Virus record (IMG/VR): IMGVR_UViG_3300042505_002139
Location: 1-41,238 of that record
DNA from: a virus
DNA: 41,238 nucleotides
Direction: 5' to 3' (one strand)
A program made the translations under genes and the position numbers. Shown piece after piece: positions 27,261-35,895 of this stretch. Positions within the stretch are counted from its first letter, which is position 1, and each line of letters starts with the position of its first letter. Under the pieces are notes generated by a model, which saw nothing but the letters and a program-made list of their open reading frames with translations, searched no databases and was not told the DNA's origin.

Positions 27261-27280
27261 GGGGCGGCTTTCGCCGCCCC
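27261..27280 (-). terminator. Strong hairpin after the capsid gene
   Basis: A perfect 8-bp GC stem (GGGGCGGC/GCCGCCCC) closed on the transcribed minus strand by a GAAA (GNRA) tetraloop. The downstream minus strand is T-rich, with eight T residues about 15 nt on. It lies 40 nt after the major capsid stop. Confidence 0.8.
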
Positions 27281-27320
27281 GAATCGCTTAGGTCGTAACT
27301 ATAACAACCCTAAGAGGTTA

Positions 27321-28382
27321 TTAGTTACCTATATTGTTTGTAACAGTAACTTCGTAGTTACGGCTCAATCTGACGTTCTTAGCAACTGTGATGCCTTCGC
27401 CGTCACCAAGCATTACGATGTCGTAACGCTCTTTCATCTTCATCTGACGAATGTCACGGCTTGGATCATCGAACTGATCTGTGCTCATGTCATCCTTGAC
27501 GAGAAGTGTTCCGACTTCATTGCGATCAATCAAGAACAAGTCTGATTTAGCTGCTGTTGAACCACTCTTGGCTGTAAAGCTTACGAATGGTGAAACAATC
27601 ACATTCAAACCGAGAGGTGCTGTTGCGTTAAGCGCACCATCGGCTGACTGTGGACGGTATCCCCAGCTTGTGTTGACTGCTGCTGCTGAACCACCTGTGT
27701 GGAAGATCGCATCCTTGAGGAAGACCGACCACATTAGTGGGTGCAAGATAAAGTCTGTTGGAACATGGTTTTCGGCCATGAGAACTGCTGCCATATCTAC
27801 AACGTCATCCCAGGTAACTGTTAGGTTGGCTGCGCCATCAAAACCCTTACCTGTTGTGTCATCGTATGAACCGCTGTCATTGTCAAAGACAATTGTTGCG
27901 GCGTCCTTGAAACGGCTAAGTGCAATCTGTTCCTTGAGTCTTGCCATTGCGCGACCAGCTGCACGAACGTGCATGCCGACAATGTCCCAGAGAGAGTCAG
28001 CAATAACTTCCTCGGTGAAAGCTAGCTTAACACCTTTCTTGGAAACTTTGCCCTCGACTTGCTTAGCAAATGCGAGTGCCTGCTCTGGGTACTCTTGGCC
28101 TTCAGGTATCTCTGAAGCTTGGATTGCGTTAACCGCTGGGAACTCAAGCGAGCGTCCCTTTCCTAGGCGCACTGTTGAAAGCAATGGAGTCACAAGAAGT
28201 TGTGGCTCTGCTGCTTCCTTTAAGGTACGTGAGATAACCTTAGGAAAGAGGGCAGCTGCATCTGGTGATGCAAAGGCCTCTTTAATGGTTACTCTGTTAT
28301 TTTCGTCTATGTGCCCATCCTCGGTTAGTGCAGTCTCCCAAGCTGGGAGACCCGAGAGGAGCTCTTGGATTGTCTTACTCAT
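27321..28382 (-). CDS. Major capsid protein (HK97 fold)
   Basis: A 353-residue protein with the strongest ribosome site in the window (AGGAGG). It starts MSKTIQELLSGLPAWETAL and lies just after the protease-scaffold and decoration-type genes, the usual position. The pattern RLGKGRSLEFPAVNAIQA, a long helix (IVGMHVRAAGRAMARLKEQI), FILHPLMWSVFLKD and the closing LIDRNEVGTLLVKDDM...KMKERYDIVML are typical of HK97-fold capsid proteins (N-arm, spine helix, P and A domains). Base composition is less AT-rich than the neighbours, as expected for a highly expressed gene. A hairpin terminator follows. Confidence 0.85.
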   Translation of the reverse strand: MSKTIQELLSGLPAWETALTEDGHIDENNRVTIKEAFASPDAAALFPKVISRTLKEAAEPQLLVTPLLSTVRLGKGRSLEFPAVNAIQASEIPEGQEYPEQALAFAKQVEGKVSKKGVKLAFTEEVIADSLWDIVGMHVRAAGRAMARLKEQIALSRFKDAATIVFDNDSGSYDDTTGKGFDGAANLTVTWDDVVDMAAVLMAENHVPTDFILHPLMWSVFLKDAIFHTGGSAAAVNTSWGYRPQSADGALNATAPLGLNVIVSPFVSFTAKSGSTAAKSDLFLIDRNEVGTLLVKDDMSTDQFDDPSRDIRQMKMKERYDIVMLGDGEGITVAKNVRLSRNYEVTVTNNIGN

Positions 28383-28413
28383 CTTAGGACTATTCCTCCT
28401 GTGTTATTTTTTC

Positions 28414-29187
28414 TTAAAGTGTTAGATTGACGCGGAAAGCACCAACAACATTGTGGACATCCAGATTGGAACGAATACCAAGCTTACCTGAGTAAGTGCC
28501 TGCTCTGGTGAGCTCGAACACTGTCTTCAGTGCGCCTGGATCCGATGGCAATTGCATGTAGGACAAGAGACCATCATCGAAGTTGGTTGCAAATGTCTCT
28601 ACTTCTACTACCTTACCAACCTGGAGGTAAGAATAGACTGCTGATGAGTTCAAGAACTCAGTAGCAGCTGCCTTCACTGGGCGTCCCATATGGTCAGCTC
28701 TTACGACTGAGCCAACAGTGACGTCCGCATTTACGCCATCAACCATTGGATATTCAACATATCCATGAGTGATGAAACCTGCACCCTGCGAGGTGCCCTT
28801 ATCGAATGGACGATAGAGGTCATATTGAGCGACGCCAATTGGAACCGATCTTGCTCCAACTGCAACAGTGTCTGTTGCGCCTGAGCTGTAAGATGGTGTT
28901 GCACCATCAAGTGGATCCCATGAGCTTGGCATGCTGTCGCCCCAAGTTACTGATGAGCCTGTTCCGTTAGCTGGAACTACTCTTGAATCTCCGTTAGCAT
29001 CGGCAACCACTGAAAGGATTGTTCCCTTTGTGATCACGATTTCAAAACGGTCATCTTCGCTGTCCTGGTACCAGGTTGGTAGACCTGGGTGTGGGAGCAA
29101 GTATGCTGCTGGAGCAATACCCTCAGAAACAACAAAACGGCCTGAGCCTGTTTTGGTTCCTACTTTGCGAAATTTAGCTAATGACAT
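28414..29187 (-). CDS. Capsid-region structural protein, probable decoration protein
   Basis: A 257-residue protein between scaffold and major capsid genes with an AAGGAGA ribosome site. The sequence is beta-rich and Gly/Ser-rich (DRFEIVITKGTILSVVADANGD, YDLYRPFDKGTSQGAGFITHGYVEYP), fitting a capsid surface or stabilising protein. No enzyme motif is seen. Codon use is similar to the capsid gene, suggesting high expression. The exact role is inferred from position only. Confidence 0.6.
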   Translation of the reverse strand: MSLAKFRKVGTKTGSGRFVVSEGIAPAAYLLPHPGLPTWYQDSEDDRFEIVITKGTILSVVADANGDSRVVPANGTGSSVTWGDSMPSSWDPLDGATPSYSSGATDTVAVGARSVPIGVAQYDLYRPFDKGTSQGAGFITHGYVEYPMVDGVNADVTVGSVVRADHMGRPVKAAATEFLNSSAVYSYLQVGKVVEVETFATNFDDGLLSYMQLPSDPGALKTVFELTRAGTYSGKLGIRSNLDVHNVVGAFRVNLTL

Positions 29188-29211
29188 TATATTTCTCCTT
29201 AATGTGTTGAA

Positions 29212-30812
29212 TTAAAGCTTACGGCGACCCATAAGCGTATCTACGAAAAGCTGCTCTACAGTTGTCTTGCTTTCAGCTTTATTCTCTGAATCTTCGTTGC
29301 CGAGAGTAATTGCATTTTTTTCACCCTCAACCACTTCTGTTTCAGAGGTAATTTCTGGCATTTCTACCTTAGCCTGTTTGTGCTGTGGCATCTTTGCCAA
29401 ATCTCTTAGTGAGTCGGCAAGTGACGAGGCACTACGATTCTTGTGCTCTTCAATTGCTGCCTCTCTATTTTCGACTGACTCAAGACCAACTGATATCTTT
29501 GTATCAACAACTCTTTCTACAAGAGTGTTGTGCAAAGCCTTCTTCAGCTTGGCATTCTCCTCTTCGAGTGCCTTTACTCTTTCGAGTAATTCGGACTGCT
29601 CGGTCTCAGTAGCTACTTTTTCTTCACTATTGAGTGAGTTTTCCTCTTGTGGCTGCTCTTGAGCAGTAGTCTGAGGTTGCTCAGACTCCTCTTTTGGCTC
29701 TTCAGCTTCCTCAGAATCAACAGCTGTATCAGCCTGTTCATCTGCTTTTTCTGAATTGTCATTTGAGATCTCTTCTTTTGATTCTTCGTTGCTAGGATTT
29801 TCTTTTGTATCCTCTGCTTCAGCAACTTCTTCAGTGACCTGCACTTCTTCTTGTGCTGGCGCTTCTTCTTGTGAATCATTCTTTGCTGGGGCCAAATCTT
29901 GGGCCAATGACTCAACAACGGCTAGCACGTTATCCTCTTGGGGATTTTCATTCATATTAACGGACTCCTCATTATTATCATTCTCTTTAGATAGTAATGA
30001 ACTATCATTATGCCTATAAGTTTCGCTTTCTTGTATGGCCATAGCCGTAAGAAAGGCACCTTTTAAGTGCAAGTACAGTGGTTTAGATTCTTTTCTCTTC
30101 AAATCTTTAAGAATAGACTTATGTTCTTTAACTGAGTAGATATCTTCTTCGTCCATATTGAGAACAAATGCCGAACTACGAGCAACCCAGTCGTTTGAAG
30201 AATTTTGAACTTGGACATCAGAATTTCCGTGATTTTCTGACTCCGGACTTAGCATCTGCTGGCTGGTTTACAAAAGAATATTCTTTAAAAGAAATGTCCT
30301 GCATGTCGATAAAAGCCAGCTTACCTTTGTAGATTTGGCCTCTTTTATATTTTGGAAACTTTGGCTTTCCATCTGAAGATTCGGAGGCAAGATCTTCCCC
30401 AGAAATGGAGCAAACTGCTTTGCCGGCTCTTCCGCCAACAGAGCCAGTAAGATATCTCTTGTCAAGGACTTTTTGGATAGCTACCGGGTCAGTTATTGCC
30501 ACTTGAAGCCTTACGTATGCTGAGCCATCCTCTTCTTTGTCCATCTTAGCTGCCATAACTCTTCCAATTGGTTCAGAGTTTAAATCATGGTTTAAGATAA
30601 TTGGCTTTGGATATGGCTCAACCCAAGACTGAAGTGCTTTTTCAAGTGCTTCAGCTGAATAGTTATTGTAGTTTGCAGTTAGTCCGTTCGTGTATTGCGG
30701 CCACTTCAATGATTAAGCCTTTTGAGCTATTCTGTGCTTCAGAAAAATCGATGTTTGCCTCTTTAAAGTTTGGCATTTCGATTGTAAATGTTTCTACGAA
30801 GTTAAAGGCCAT
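29212..30812 (-). CDS. Prohead protease fused to scaffold through two +1 frameshifts
   Basis: Three frames make one product of about 532 residues. Frame 1 (ATG 30812, GGAG site) gives MAFNFVETFTIEMPNFKEAN...KGLIIEVAAIHE and meets CGG at codon 43; skipping C continues GLTANYNNYSAEAL. Frame 2 carries the protease: SWVEPYPKPIILNHD (H75) and SVGGRAGKAVCSISG. It meets CGG again at TCA CGG AAA TTC TGA; skipping C continues GNSDVQVQNSSNDW into frame 3, a very Glu/Gln-rich segment with a coiled coil (LLERVKALEEENAKLKKAL), typical of scaffolds. Without the second shift a protease of about 196 residues would end RKF. An internal ATG at 30255 could make scaffold alone but lacks a ribosome site. Confidence 0.75.
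30227..30229 (-). other. +1 frameshift site E: TCA CGG A
   Basis: In-frame CGG three codons before the end of the protease frame (CGG AAA TTC TGA). Skipping C reads GGA AAT TCT and enters the scaffold frame. Confidence 0.75.
30684..30686 (-). other. +1 frameshift site F: GAA CGG A
   Basis: In-frame CGG at codon 43 of the protease; the zero frame ends six codons later. Skipping C gives AAIHEGLTANYN, the expected family sequence. Confidence 0.8.
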
Positions 30813-30886
30813 TGCTGCTCCATTTTCAAAATCTAGATATATAGTAAATTTACTTTTATAAGATTAAACAATTTTATATAAAGATA
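30813..30886. other. AT-rich gap before the protease
   Basis: A 74-nt very AT-rich spacer with TATA-like runs and a GGAG ribosome site for the ATG at 30812. A promoter is possible but no matching -35/-10 pair was clear. Confidence 0.35.
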
Positions 30887-31669
30887 TCATATTTTTACCA
30901 TGTTTTCAAATTGCTGCGCTTGTCTGGGATCTCCTTGCTTTAGGTATGGTCCAAGCATTTGTGGGTGCATTATGTGTGCTGCATATAGATACGAGGCACA
31001 AAATAGGTTACTATAGCCATTTTTTATGGCGTTTCCTGACCAACCTAAATCCTCTCCTTGAGAGTGAAAAACATAGTCAACATTTTGATAAACATCTTTT
31101 GACATCATCTTTGCAGCCATTATTATATCTGACTTAAAATAAGTTCCTATAGGATAGTTTTGTAGTCTTTTTGCCTTTTTCCCAGGCTCGTCTAACCATG
31201 ACATAACACTAGGAAAATCAGTGCCAAATGGTGTCATATACATAAGTGGGCTTACCGCGTCTGCACCGTCTTTTATGTGGCTTATCAGTAACTCTAATGT
31301 CGATGAGTTTTGGATTATGATATCTGAGTCAAGACTAAAAAAATACTCTGGTTCATATTTCCTAACATTATCCAAAAGAGTGTTTCTCAAAGAAACCATA
31401 TTATGATATTTGGACATTGTCCATTGTCTAGAATTCGCGCCATGCTCATGGTGTGGAGTGTCATCTTTGTAGACAATATCAAATACTGGTATTTGCTTGT
31501 TGGCAGATTTCCACTTATTTAAGAGTGAAATTGTTTTTTCGTCATTTTCAGATGCAACGAAAACAAATCCAACATCAGCAAGAGATAGTGATTGTCTTTC
31601 GACGGCAGCAGCCCAAATTGGAAAAATCCAATCTCTTTTATAGATTGGGCAACCTATGATAAGTTTCAT
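30887..31669 (-). CDS. GT-A fold glycosyltransferase in the head module
   Basis: A 260-residue protein starting MKLIIGCPIYKRDWIFPIW. EYFFSLDSDIII holds the DxD motif (DSD, 114-116), SQGEDLGWSGNA is a typical acceptor-side acid block, and AAHIMHP is a likely metal-binding His. Its ATG overlaps the preceding stop (TAATG). Lying between a small acidic gene and the protease, it may glycosylate a capsid protein or a sugar precursor; the substrate cannot be read from the sequence. Confidence 0.75.
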   Translation of the reverse strand: MKLIIGCPIYKRDWIFPIWAAAVERQSLSLADVGFVFVASENDEKTISLLNKWKSANKQIPVFDIVYKDDTPHHEHGANSRQWTMSKYHNMVSLRNTLLDNVRKYEPEYFFSLDSDIIIQNSSTLELLISHIKDGADAVSPLMYMTPFGTDFPSVMSWLDEPGKKAKRLQNYPIGTYFKSDIIMAAKMMSKDVYQNVDYVFHSQGEDLGWSGNAIKNGYSNLFCASYLYAAHIMHPQMLGPYLKQGDPRQAQQFENMVKI

Positions 31670-31971
31670 TACTCTGCTGTTTTTTTGTCGTCTTTTTCTA
31701 CTGTCTGATCTTTTTTAGGTTCTGGCTTTTTCTTTTCCTGAACCTTTTCTTCAACTGGCTGAACCTTTGGACTCTCAGATGATTCCTTGGACTCTTCTTG
31801 CTCATCTTCCATCATGGCATTAAACACTTCCATTATTCCATTGACAACATCCACCAGAATGGTAAGTGCTAGTCTTGACTGTCCATTAGCTACAGCCATT
31901 TCAAAACCTTTTACTGCGTCTTCCTCTAAGAGATACTGCTTAGAAGTTTCTGACGTTATCATAAAACTCAT
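31669..31971 (-). CDS. Small protein with charged C-terminal tail
   Basis: A 100-residue protein next to the portal. The N-terminal 55 residues form an amphipathic helical segment (FEMAVANGQSRLALTILVDV); the rest is Glu/Lys/Pro-rich and probably disordered. A GAGGAAT ribosome site precedes the ATG. I do not recognise the family; a small head-assembly or regulatory role is possible. Confidence 0.6.
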   Translation of the reverse strand: MSFMITSETSKQYLLEEDAVKGFEMAVANGQSRLALTILVDVVNGIMEVFNAMMEDEQEESKESSESPKVQPVEEKVQEKKKPEPKKDQTVEKDDKKTAE

Positions 31972-31974
31972 TTT

Positions 31975-33600
31975 TTATTCCTCACTTTTGGTTTTATTTT
32001 CTAACTCTTCTATCTTAACATTATATTGTTCTTCTAGCAAATTTTCAACCATGTTTATCCAATTACTGTCTGATCTCTTTATATCAGGTGAAGTTTTTCT
32101 TTGAGATTGATTTTGTGGTCTTACAGAATTCCCAACACCTTTTCTGTTTGAAGGGAGGTTTCTTTGGCCAGCTTGGGCTGGTTTTTGCTTGTCCGAATTT
32201 GCGTCTTGTGCTGACTGTTGAGTGTCAATGATGTCTTTTTGCATTGACGTTTGTATTCCTGTAAATAGATTTTCCATATCTACTTCTGGATCTATTCCAA
32301 GCTCTACTCTTGCTTCGGTAAGAGTAATTAAAGAATTCACATACTTTTGCATGATGTGCGTTTCCTTTTTCACCTGAGTATCGACATCGATTTCGTTGAA
32401 CTTGAAATAGCACCTATCTGATAGATCAGTTTCCATTGGATTTTGAATTGGATCAAAACCACCCTCAAAAAGAAGTTCGTTAAATATATGAAGTCTAACC
32501 ATCTCAGAGAACTGCTTCTGGAACTGCTTGATCTTATCATAAAGAGACGTATCGAGTCTTTCTGTCATTGATCTATTGCCACCATTAAGAGTCATTCCAA
32601 GATGGTGAGGGGCAACTCCAAGACCTATTGATACTCTTTCCTTAAAGTGCTGTAGGTAGGCATCTGCTTCTAGTGCTTCTTTTGCCGCTCCAATAACATC
32701 TACATCGTGCCTATAAGGTAATATTAAGCCGCCTTCTGCTCTAAGATTTTCTATTTCTGCAGCTGCCTTTTCTATTTCTTCTGGCTCAGCTGGTTGATCT
32801 GCAGTTCCAATTATATATTTGTATAGCGGAAATAATTCTCTATGAACAAGATTTTGTATATCTTCTTCCATCTGTCTAAGTGCAACAACGTCATCTAAAA
32901 CATTTGCCAAGAACGGAGTACCGAATGCACGACCTGGCTTTCTATCAAAGAATAAGTGTATTACTCTTTCTGCGGACCAAACAGGATCTCTTTCAGTTGG
33001 GGCATAGGTTAATGGATCGGTTTGCTGCATATAGGATTTTGGTCGATTGTATTTATCGCGCAAAATTCTCACTTGCTCTGTTGGAATCAGGTAATAACCA
33101 GTTATAGGCATTGAGTTAGACTCACCAACTGGTGATAACTTGCTTGGAAAGTATTGGTTTAAGTCCCCACGAGCTTTTACAATAAATACATTAGAGAATT
33201 TTATTAACTGGTCAGATATTTCTACAAGAAAATCAAGAAATGGTTTTTTCATAGCCATTTCCATGTAGTCTATTCTTTGATAGAGATACGAAACAGCCTC
33301 TTGATTTTCGCCAACAATTTTCCAACCCTCTTTCCAAAAGAGGTCTTTATATTTAGCTACTCCCTGCTTGACATAAGAGTCAGTATCTACCGCCTGAATA
33401 ATTCTCTCAAAATCATATGGAGATGGCTCAAAATTACTTCTCCCAGTATAAAAATAATTAGTTCCTTGATATCCAAGAGCTAGAGAGGCTACTTTAAATG
33501 TCTTGTTTAAAGACTTTATTTCATCTGGAGCTATATTTTTTGCAACAAAGTCAATTTCAGACTCTTTGCTTTGAGTTGGAAAAGTTTTTTTAAAAGCCAT
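31975..33600 (-). CDS. Portal protein
   Basis: A 541-residue protein placed after terminase and before protease and capsid genes. DLFWKEGWKIVG, DQLIKFSNVFIVKARGD, YYLIPTEQVRIL and the long C-terminal helical part with MTERLDTSLYDKIKQFQKQF and RLHIFNELLFEGGF match the stem, wing and crown pattern of siphovirus/myovirus portals. The last 90 residues are Gln/Asn/Ser-rich. Portals form a dodecameric ring for DNA entry. No frame break occurs in this gene. Confidence 0.8.
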   Translation of the reverse strand: MAFKKTFPTQSKESEIDFVAKNIAPDEIKSLNKTFKVASLALGYQGTNYFYTGRSNFEPSPYDFERIIQAVDTDSYVKQGVAKYKDLFWKEGWKIVGENQEAVSYLYQRIDYMEMAMKKPFLDFLVEISDQLIKFSNVFIVKARGDLNQYFPSKLSPVGESNSMPITGYYLIPTEQVRILRDKYNRPKSYMQQTDPLTYAPTERDPVWSAERVIHLFFDRKPGRAFGTPFLANVLDDVVALRQMEEDIQNLVHRELFPLYKYIIGTADQPAEPEEIEKAAAEIENLRAEGGLILPYRHDVDVIGAAKEALEADAYLQHFKERVSIGLGVAPHHLGMTLNGGNRSMTERLDTSLYDKIKQFQKQFSEMVRLHIFNELLFEGGFDPIQNPMETDLSDRCYFKFNEIDVDTQVKKETHIMQKYVNSLITLTEARVELGIDPEVDMENLFTGIQTSMQKDIIDTQQSAQDANSDKQKPAQAGQRNLPSNRKGVGNSVRPQNQSQRKTSPDIKRSDSNWINMVENLLEEQYNVKIEELENKTKSEE

Positions 33601-33659
33601 GAGTAGCCGTCCAAAAATAGGGATTTATAGGATAATAGTAGACCCTATTAATAATTTAA

Positions 33660-33836
33660 TTAGCTTTCTTGAGATGTACCTTTTGACAGGTTATTCAAAA
33701 TAGTGTGCTTTATGAACTCAAGCCATGAAATAGTGTTTAATTCATCAAAGTCACTCTTGTACGACATATTATTTGGCGAAATGGTAATTTCAATCTTAAA
33801 TTCTTTTGCTGGTTCTTGAGTATTATTTTGGTCCAT
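33660..33836 (-). CDS. Small protein of 58 residues, unknown
   Basis: An ATG at 33836 with a strong AAGGAGA ribosome site opens a 58-codon frame beginning MDQNNTQEPAKEFKIEIT and ending LSKGTSQES. It starts 1 nt after the preceding gene's stop, so it is very likely translated. It is acidic, with one central WLEFIKHTIL helix. No family is recognised. Confidence 0.6.
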   Translation of the reverse strand: MDQNNTQEPAKEFKIEITISPNNMSYKSDFDELNTISWLEFIKHTILNNLSKGTSQES

Positions 33837-33837
33837 T

Positions 33838-34077
33838 TTATCTCTCCTTGAGTTTTTCTATATGAGCTAGAAGCTGCTTTATTGTAGCCTCTTTTACGAT
33901 CAATTCAGTCATTACTTGAGTAAGCTTTTCCTGAAATGATGCGATCACTAAATTTATATCGAGATTAGAAGATTCTTTATTTACCTGTTCATAATCTTCA
34001 TTGATTGGGTTTGGTTGCATCGGCACTTCTAATTCCTGTTCCTCTTGCTTATTTTTTCTTGCAAACATTTTTGACAT
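33838..34077 (-). CDS. Small coiled-coil protein
   Basis: About 79 residues from the ATG at 34077 (MSKMFARKNKQEEQELEVP). The C-terminal 40 residues (FQEKLTQVMTELIVKEATIKQ) form a probable coiled coil. In-frame ATGs also occur at 34086 and 34068; 34086 lies only 2 nt after the -10 box and upstream of the expected transcription start, so 34077 is preferred with a near-leaderless mRNA. It heads the head operon, before portal. Role unknown. Confidence 0.55.
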   Translation of the reverse strand: MSKMFARKNKQEEQELEVPMQPNPINEDYEQVNKESSNLDINLVIASFQEKLTQVMTELIVKEATIKQLLAHIEKLKER

Positions 34078-34088
34078 AAGAATCATAG

Positions 34089-34117
34089 AGTATACATCTA
34101 CTAAAGGCTAATGTCAA
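34089..34117 (-). promoter_or_regulatory. Consensus sigma70-like promoter for the head operon
   Basis: Minus strand TTGACA (34117-34112), exactly 17 nt, TATACT (34094-34089). The expected start is near 34081, about 4 nt before the ATG at 34077. It lies between the S74 fibre stop and the head genes and is the best promoter match in the window. Confidence 0.75.
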
Positions 34118-34132
34118 CCCATAACGGTATTA

Positions 34133-35895
34133 TTATATTTTAGACTCAAGTTCTTCAATTTTAGCAGAAAGTTCTTGAACAGCTTTGACTAAAATAGGAA
34201 CTACTTCAATTTCTTTCCACATTGTTGGTTTCCAGGCATTTAGGTCAAAAAATCCGCCCTCTTGATCCAAAGGCTTATTATAATCTGGTTGGCTAAGTGC
34301 GACTAATTCTGGTAGCACTTCATACACTTCTTCAACTATAAAACCATAGCTTTTAGGAGCTAGTTTATGTATAGCTTTAGCTTCTGGTGTCCAAGGTTCG
34401 TTCGTGTTTGGATCTATTTCACCCTGTTTCCAATTAAACATTCTTGGTCTCAGTTTTTTCAGAATAGACAAACCCTCTGGCATGTCGGTGATGTTTTCTT
34501 TTTGATCCCTTAAAGACGTAGCTCTAACAATTCTTTCAACACCGAGCGATGTTTGTAGCTGCTACAAGGGTTGTTCCAGTACCAGTAGGAAACGCGTTTC
34601 GGCATCGATATGTTAGGCCTTCATCTTGCGAGTTAACCGTTATATTTCTAGCTTGTATAGATCCTGGTGCATCGACTGTAAAACCACCAGTGGTTATTGT
34701 TGTACCACTTATACTTCCACCGCTAATCGAACCCAATGAAGATATTGATATAGTCGCAGTAATAGTTCCAGCTGTTATTTGACCTGCTGATATAGATCCA
34801 GTAAAAGTTCCATCAACTCCTTGTAATGTTCCAGTAAAAGTTCCACCAGCTGCGGAAAGATCACCAGAAAAAGTTCCACCAGCTGCTGAAAGGTCTCCAG
34901 AAAAAGTTCCACCAGCTGCTGAAAGGTCTCCAGAAAAAGTTCCACCAGCTGCTGAAAGGTCTCCAGTAAAAGTTCCACCAGCTGCGGAAAGATCACCAGA
35001 AAAAGTTCCACCAGCTGCTGAAAGATTTCCAGTAAAGGTCAAATTAGTGCCATCGAAATACAAATACTTGGTAGCAGATCCAGCTTTAAACTCTGAAACA
35101 TTTGCAGTATCAGCAGCATTTCTATTCCATCTGTTATTTGTATCAATCCAAACAGAAGATGCTTTTAGTCCACCTCTAATTGCAGCTGCTCCAAACTCAG
35201 CGTAACCATCTCCACCAATAACCCAACCAGCTGTTCCAGATGACCATGTAGAAGTTGAGTTGTTATAAGATCCATTATAATTTGATGACCTTAGTATCGC
35301 CATATTTGCTGGTGCTGTTATTGTTGTTTGGGCACCTTGTTGCTTTAGGATTATTTCGTGAGCATTTATCGTTCCAGCTGTTATCTTGGAAGCGGTTATA
35401 TTTCTTATGTGTGCGCTGTCAATCAAAACTGTTTCACTAGATTCTTTTAAGCCAGTGCTTGGAGTCCAGCTGCTTTCGTTTCCAGAAGTGTCTACTGTTT
35501 TTATTCTTCCGTAATATATGACATCTACTTGTGCAGATGAGTCATCAACTGCCTGACTGTTACCAGGAACATCAACCGTAAAAACGCTTGCTGTTGCATA
35601 TCCGAGAAGATACTAGGTTGGTTCCTGCAGAATCTGAATATAGCTCATATTTATATTTATCTACATCCAAATCATTTGTCGGCTCAAAAGAAAACATCAC
35701 TGATTTGTAGTTTCCATAGATGAAGAAGGTATTGCTATCTATTGGACCTGGAATTGTGGAGTCAGTTGGAGTTAAAAATCTAACAGATGGATAAGGCTCA
35801 TCGGTTGCAGAGATTTCAGTATTTTTTGCTTTTAGGGTAACCAAATAGTTTTGGTTTGGCTTAAGGCCAGTGATTTTCTTAACTATTTTAGCCAT
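34133..35895 (-). CDS. Tail fibre with S74 chaperone domain, two +1 frameshifts at CGG
   Basis: Three frames give one product of about 586 residues. Frame 1 (ATG 35895) has a fibronectin-III-like start (ITGLKPNQNYLVTLKAKN) to CGG at codon 98; skipping C yields GYATASVFTVDVPGNSQ and IYYGRIKTVDTSGNESSW, continuing the FN3-like fold and then IDSAHIRNITASKITAGT. Seven 11-residue GDLSAAGGTFS-type repeats follow. At ATC GCT CGG TGT TGA a second skip gives GVERIVRATSLRDQKENITDMPEGL, leading into KSYGFIVEEVYEVLP. The SLRDQKENI and YGF-EEV blocks mark a C-terminal peptidase_S74 intramolecular chaperone, which in known fibres trims itself after trimerisation. Without both shifts neither the repeats nor the chaperone would be made. 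Confidence 0.8.
34542..34544 (-). other. +1 frameshift site G: GCT CGG T
   Basis: In-frame CGG followed by TGT TGA. Skipping C reads GGT GTT GAA and joins the repeat region to the S74 chaperone. Confidence 0.8.
34795..35040 (-). repeat. 33-bp coding repeats (GDLSAAGGTFS)
   Basis: Six near-perfect 33-bp units and one degenerate unit (GTLQGVDGTFT), alternating S/T at the last residue. Several adjacent units are almost identical in DNA, indicating recent expansion or homogenisation. They probably form a beta-helical shaft. Confidence 0.85.
35602..35604 (-). other. +1 frameshift site D: TCT CGG A
   Basis: In-frame CGG at codon 98; the zero frame ends nine codons after it. Skipping C reads GGA TAT GCA and continues in the fibre frame. 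Confidence 0.8.

Noticed and set aside
27481-28425. Long plus-strand open frame (314 codons) opposite the major capsid gene
   Set aside because: It lies antisense to a gene with clear capsid features and strong ribosome site; the sequence has no recognisable domain and is a by-product of codon bias.
29267-30019. Plus-strand Ser-rich frames opposite the scaffold
   Set aside because: These are mirror images of Glu/Gln-rich coding sequence and have no ribosome sites or family features.
30255-30255. Scaffold starting independently at ATG 30255
   Set aside because: Possible but unsupported: no ribosome site, and the frame before GNSDV (MLSPESENH) is only the shifted image of protease codons.
34795-35040. 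CRISPR-like array (33-bp repeats)
   Set aside because: Units are directly adjacent without spacers, in frame, and encode GDLSAAGGTFS inside a fibre.
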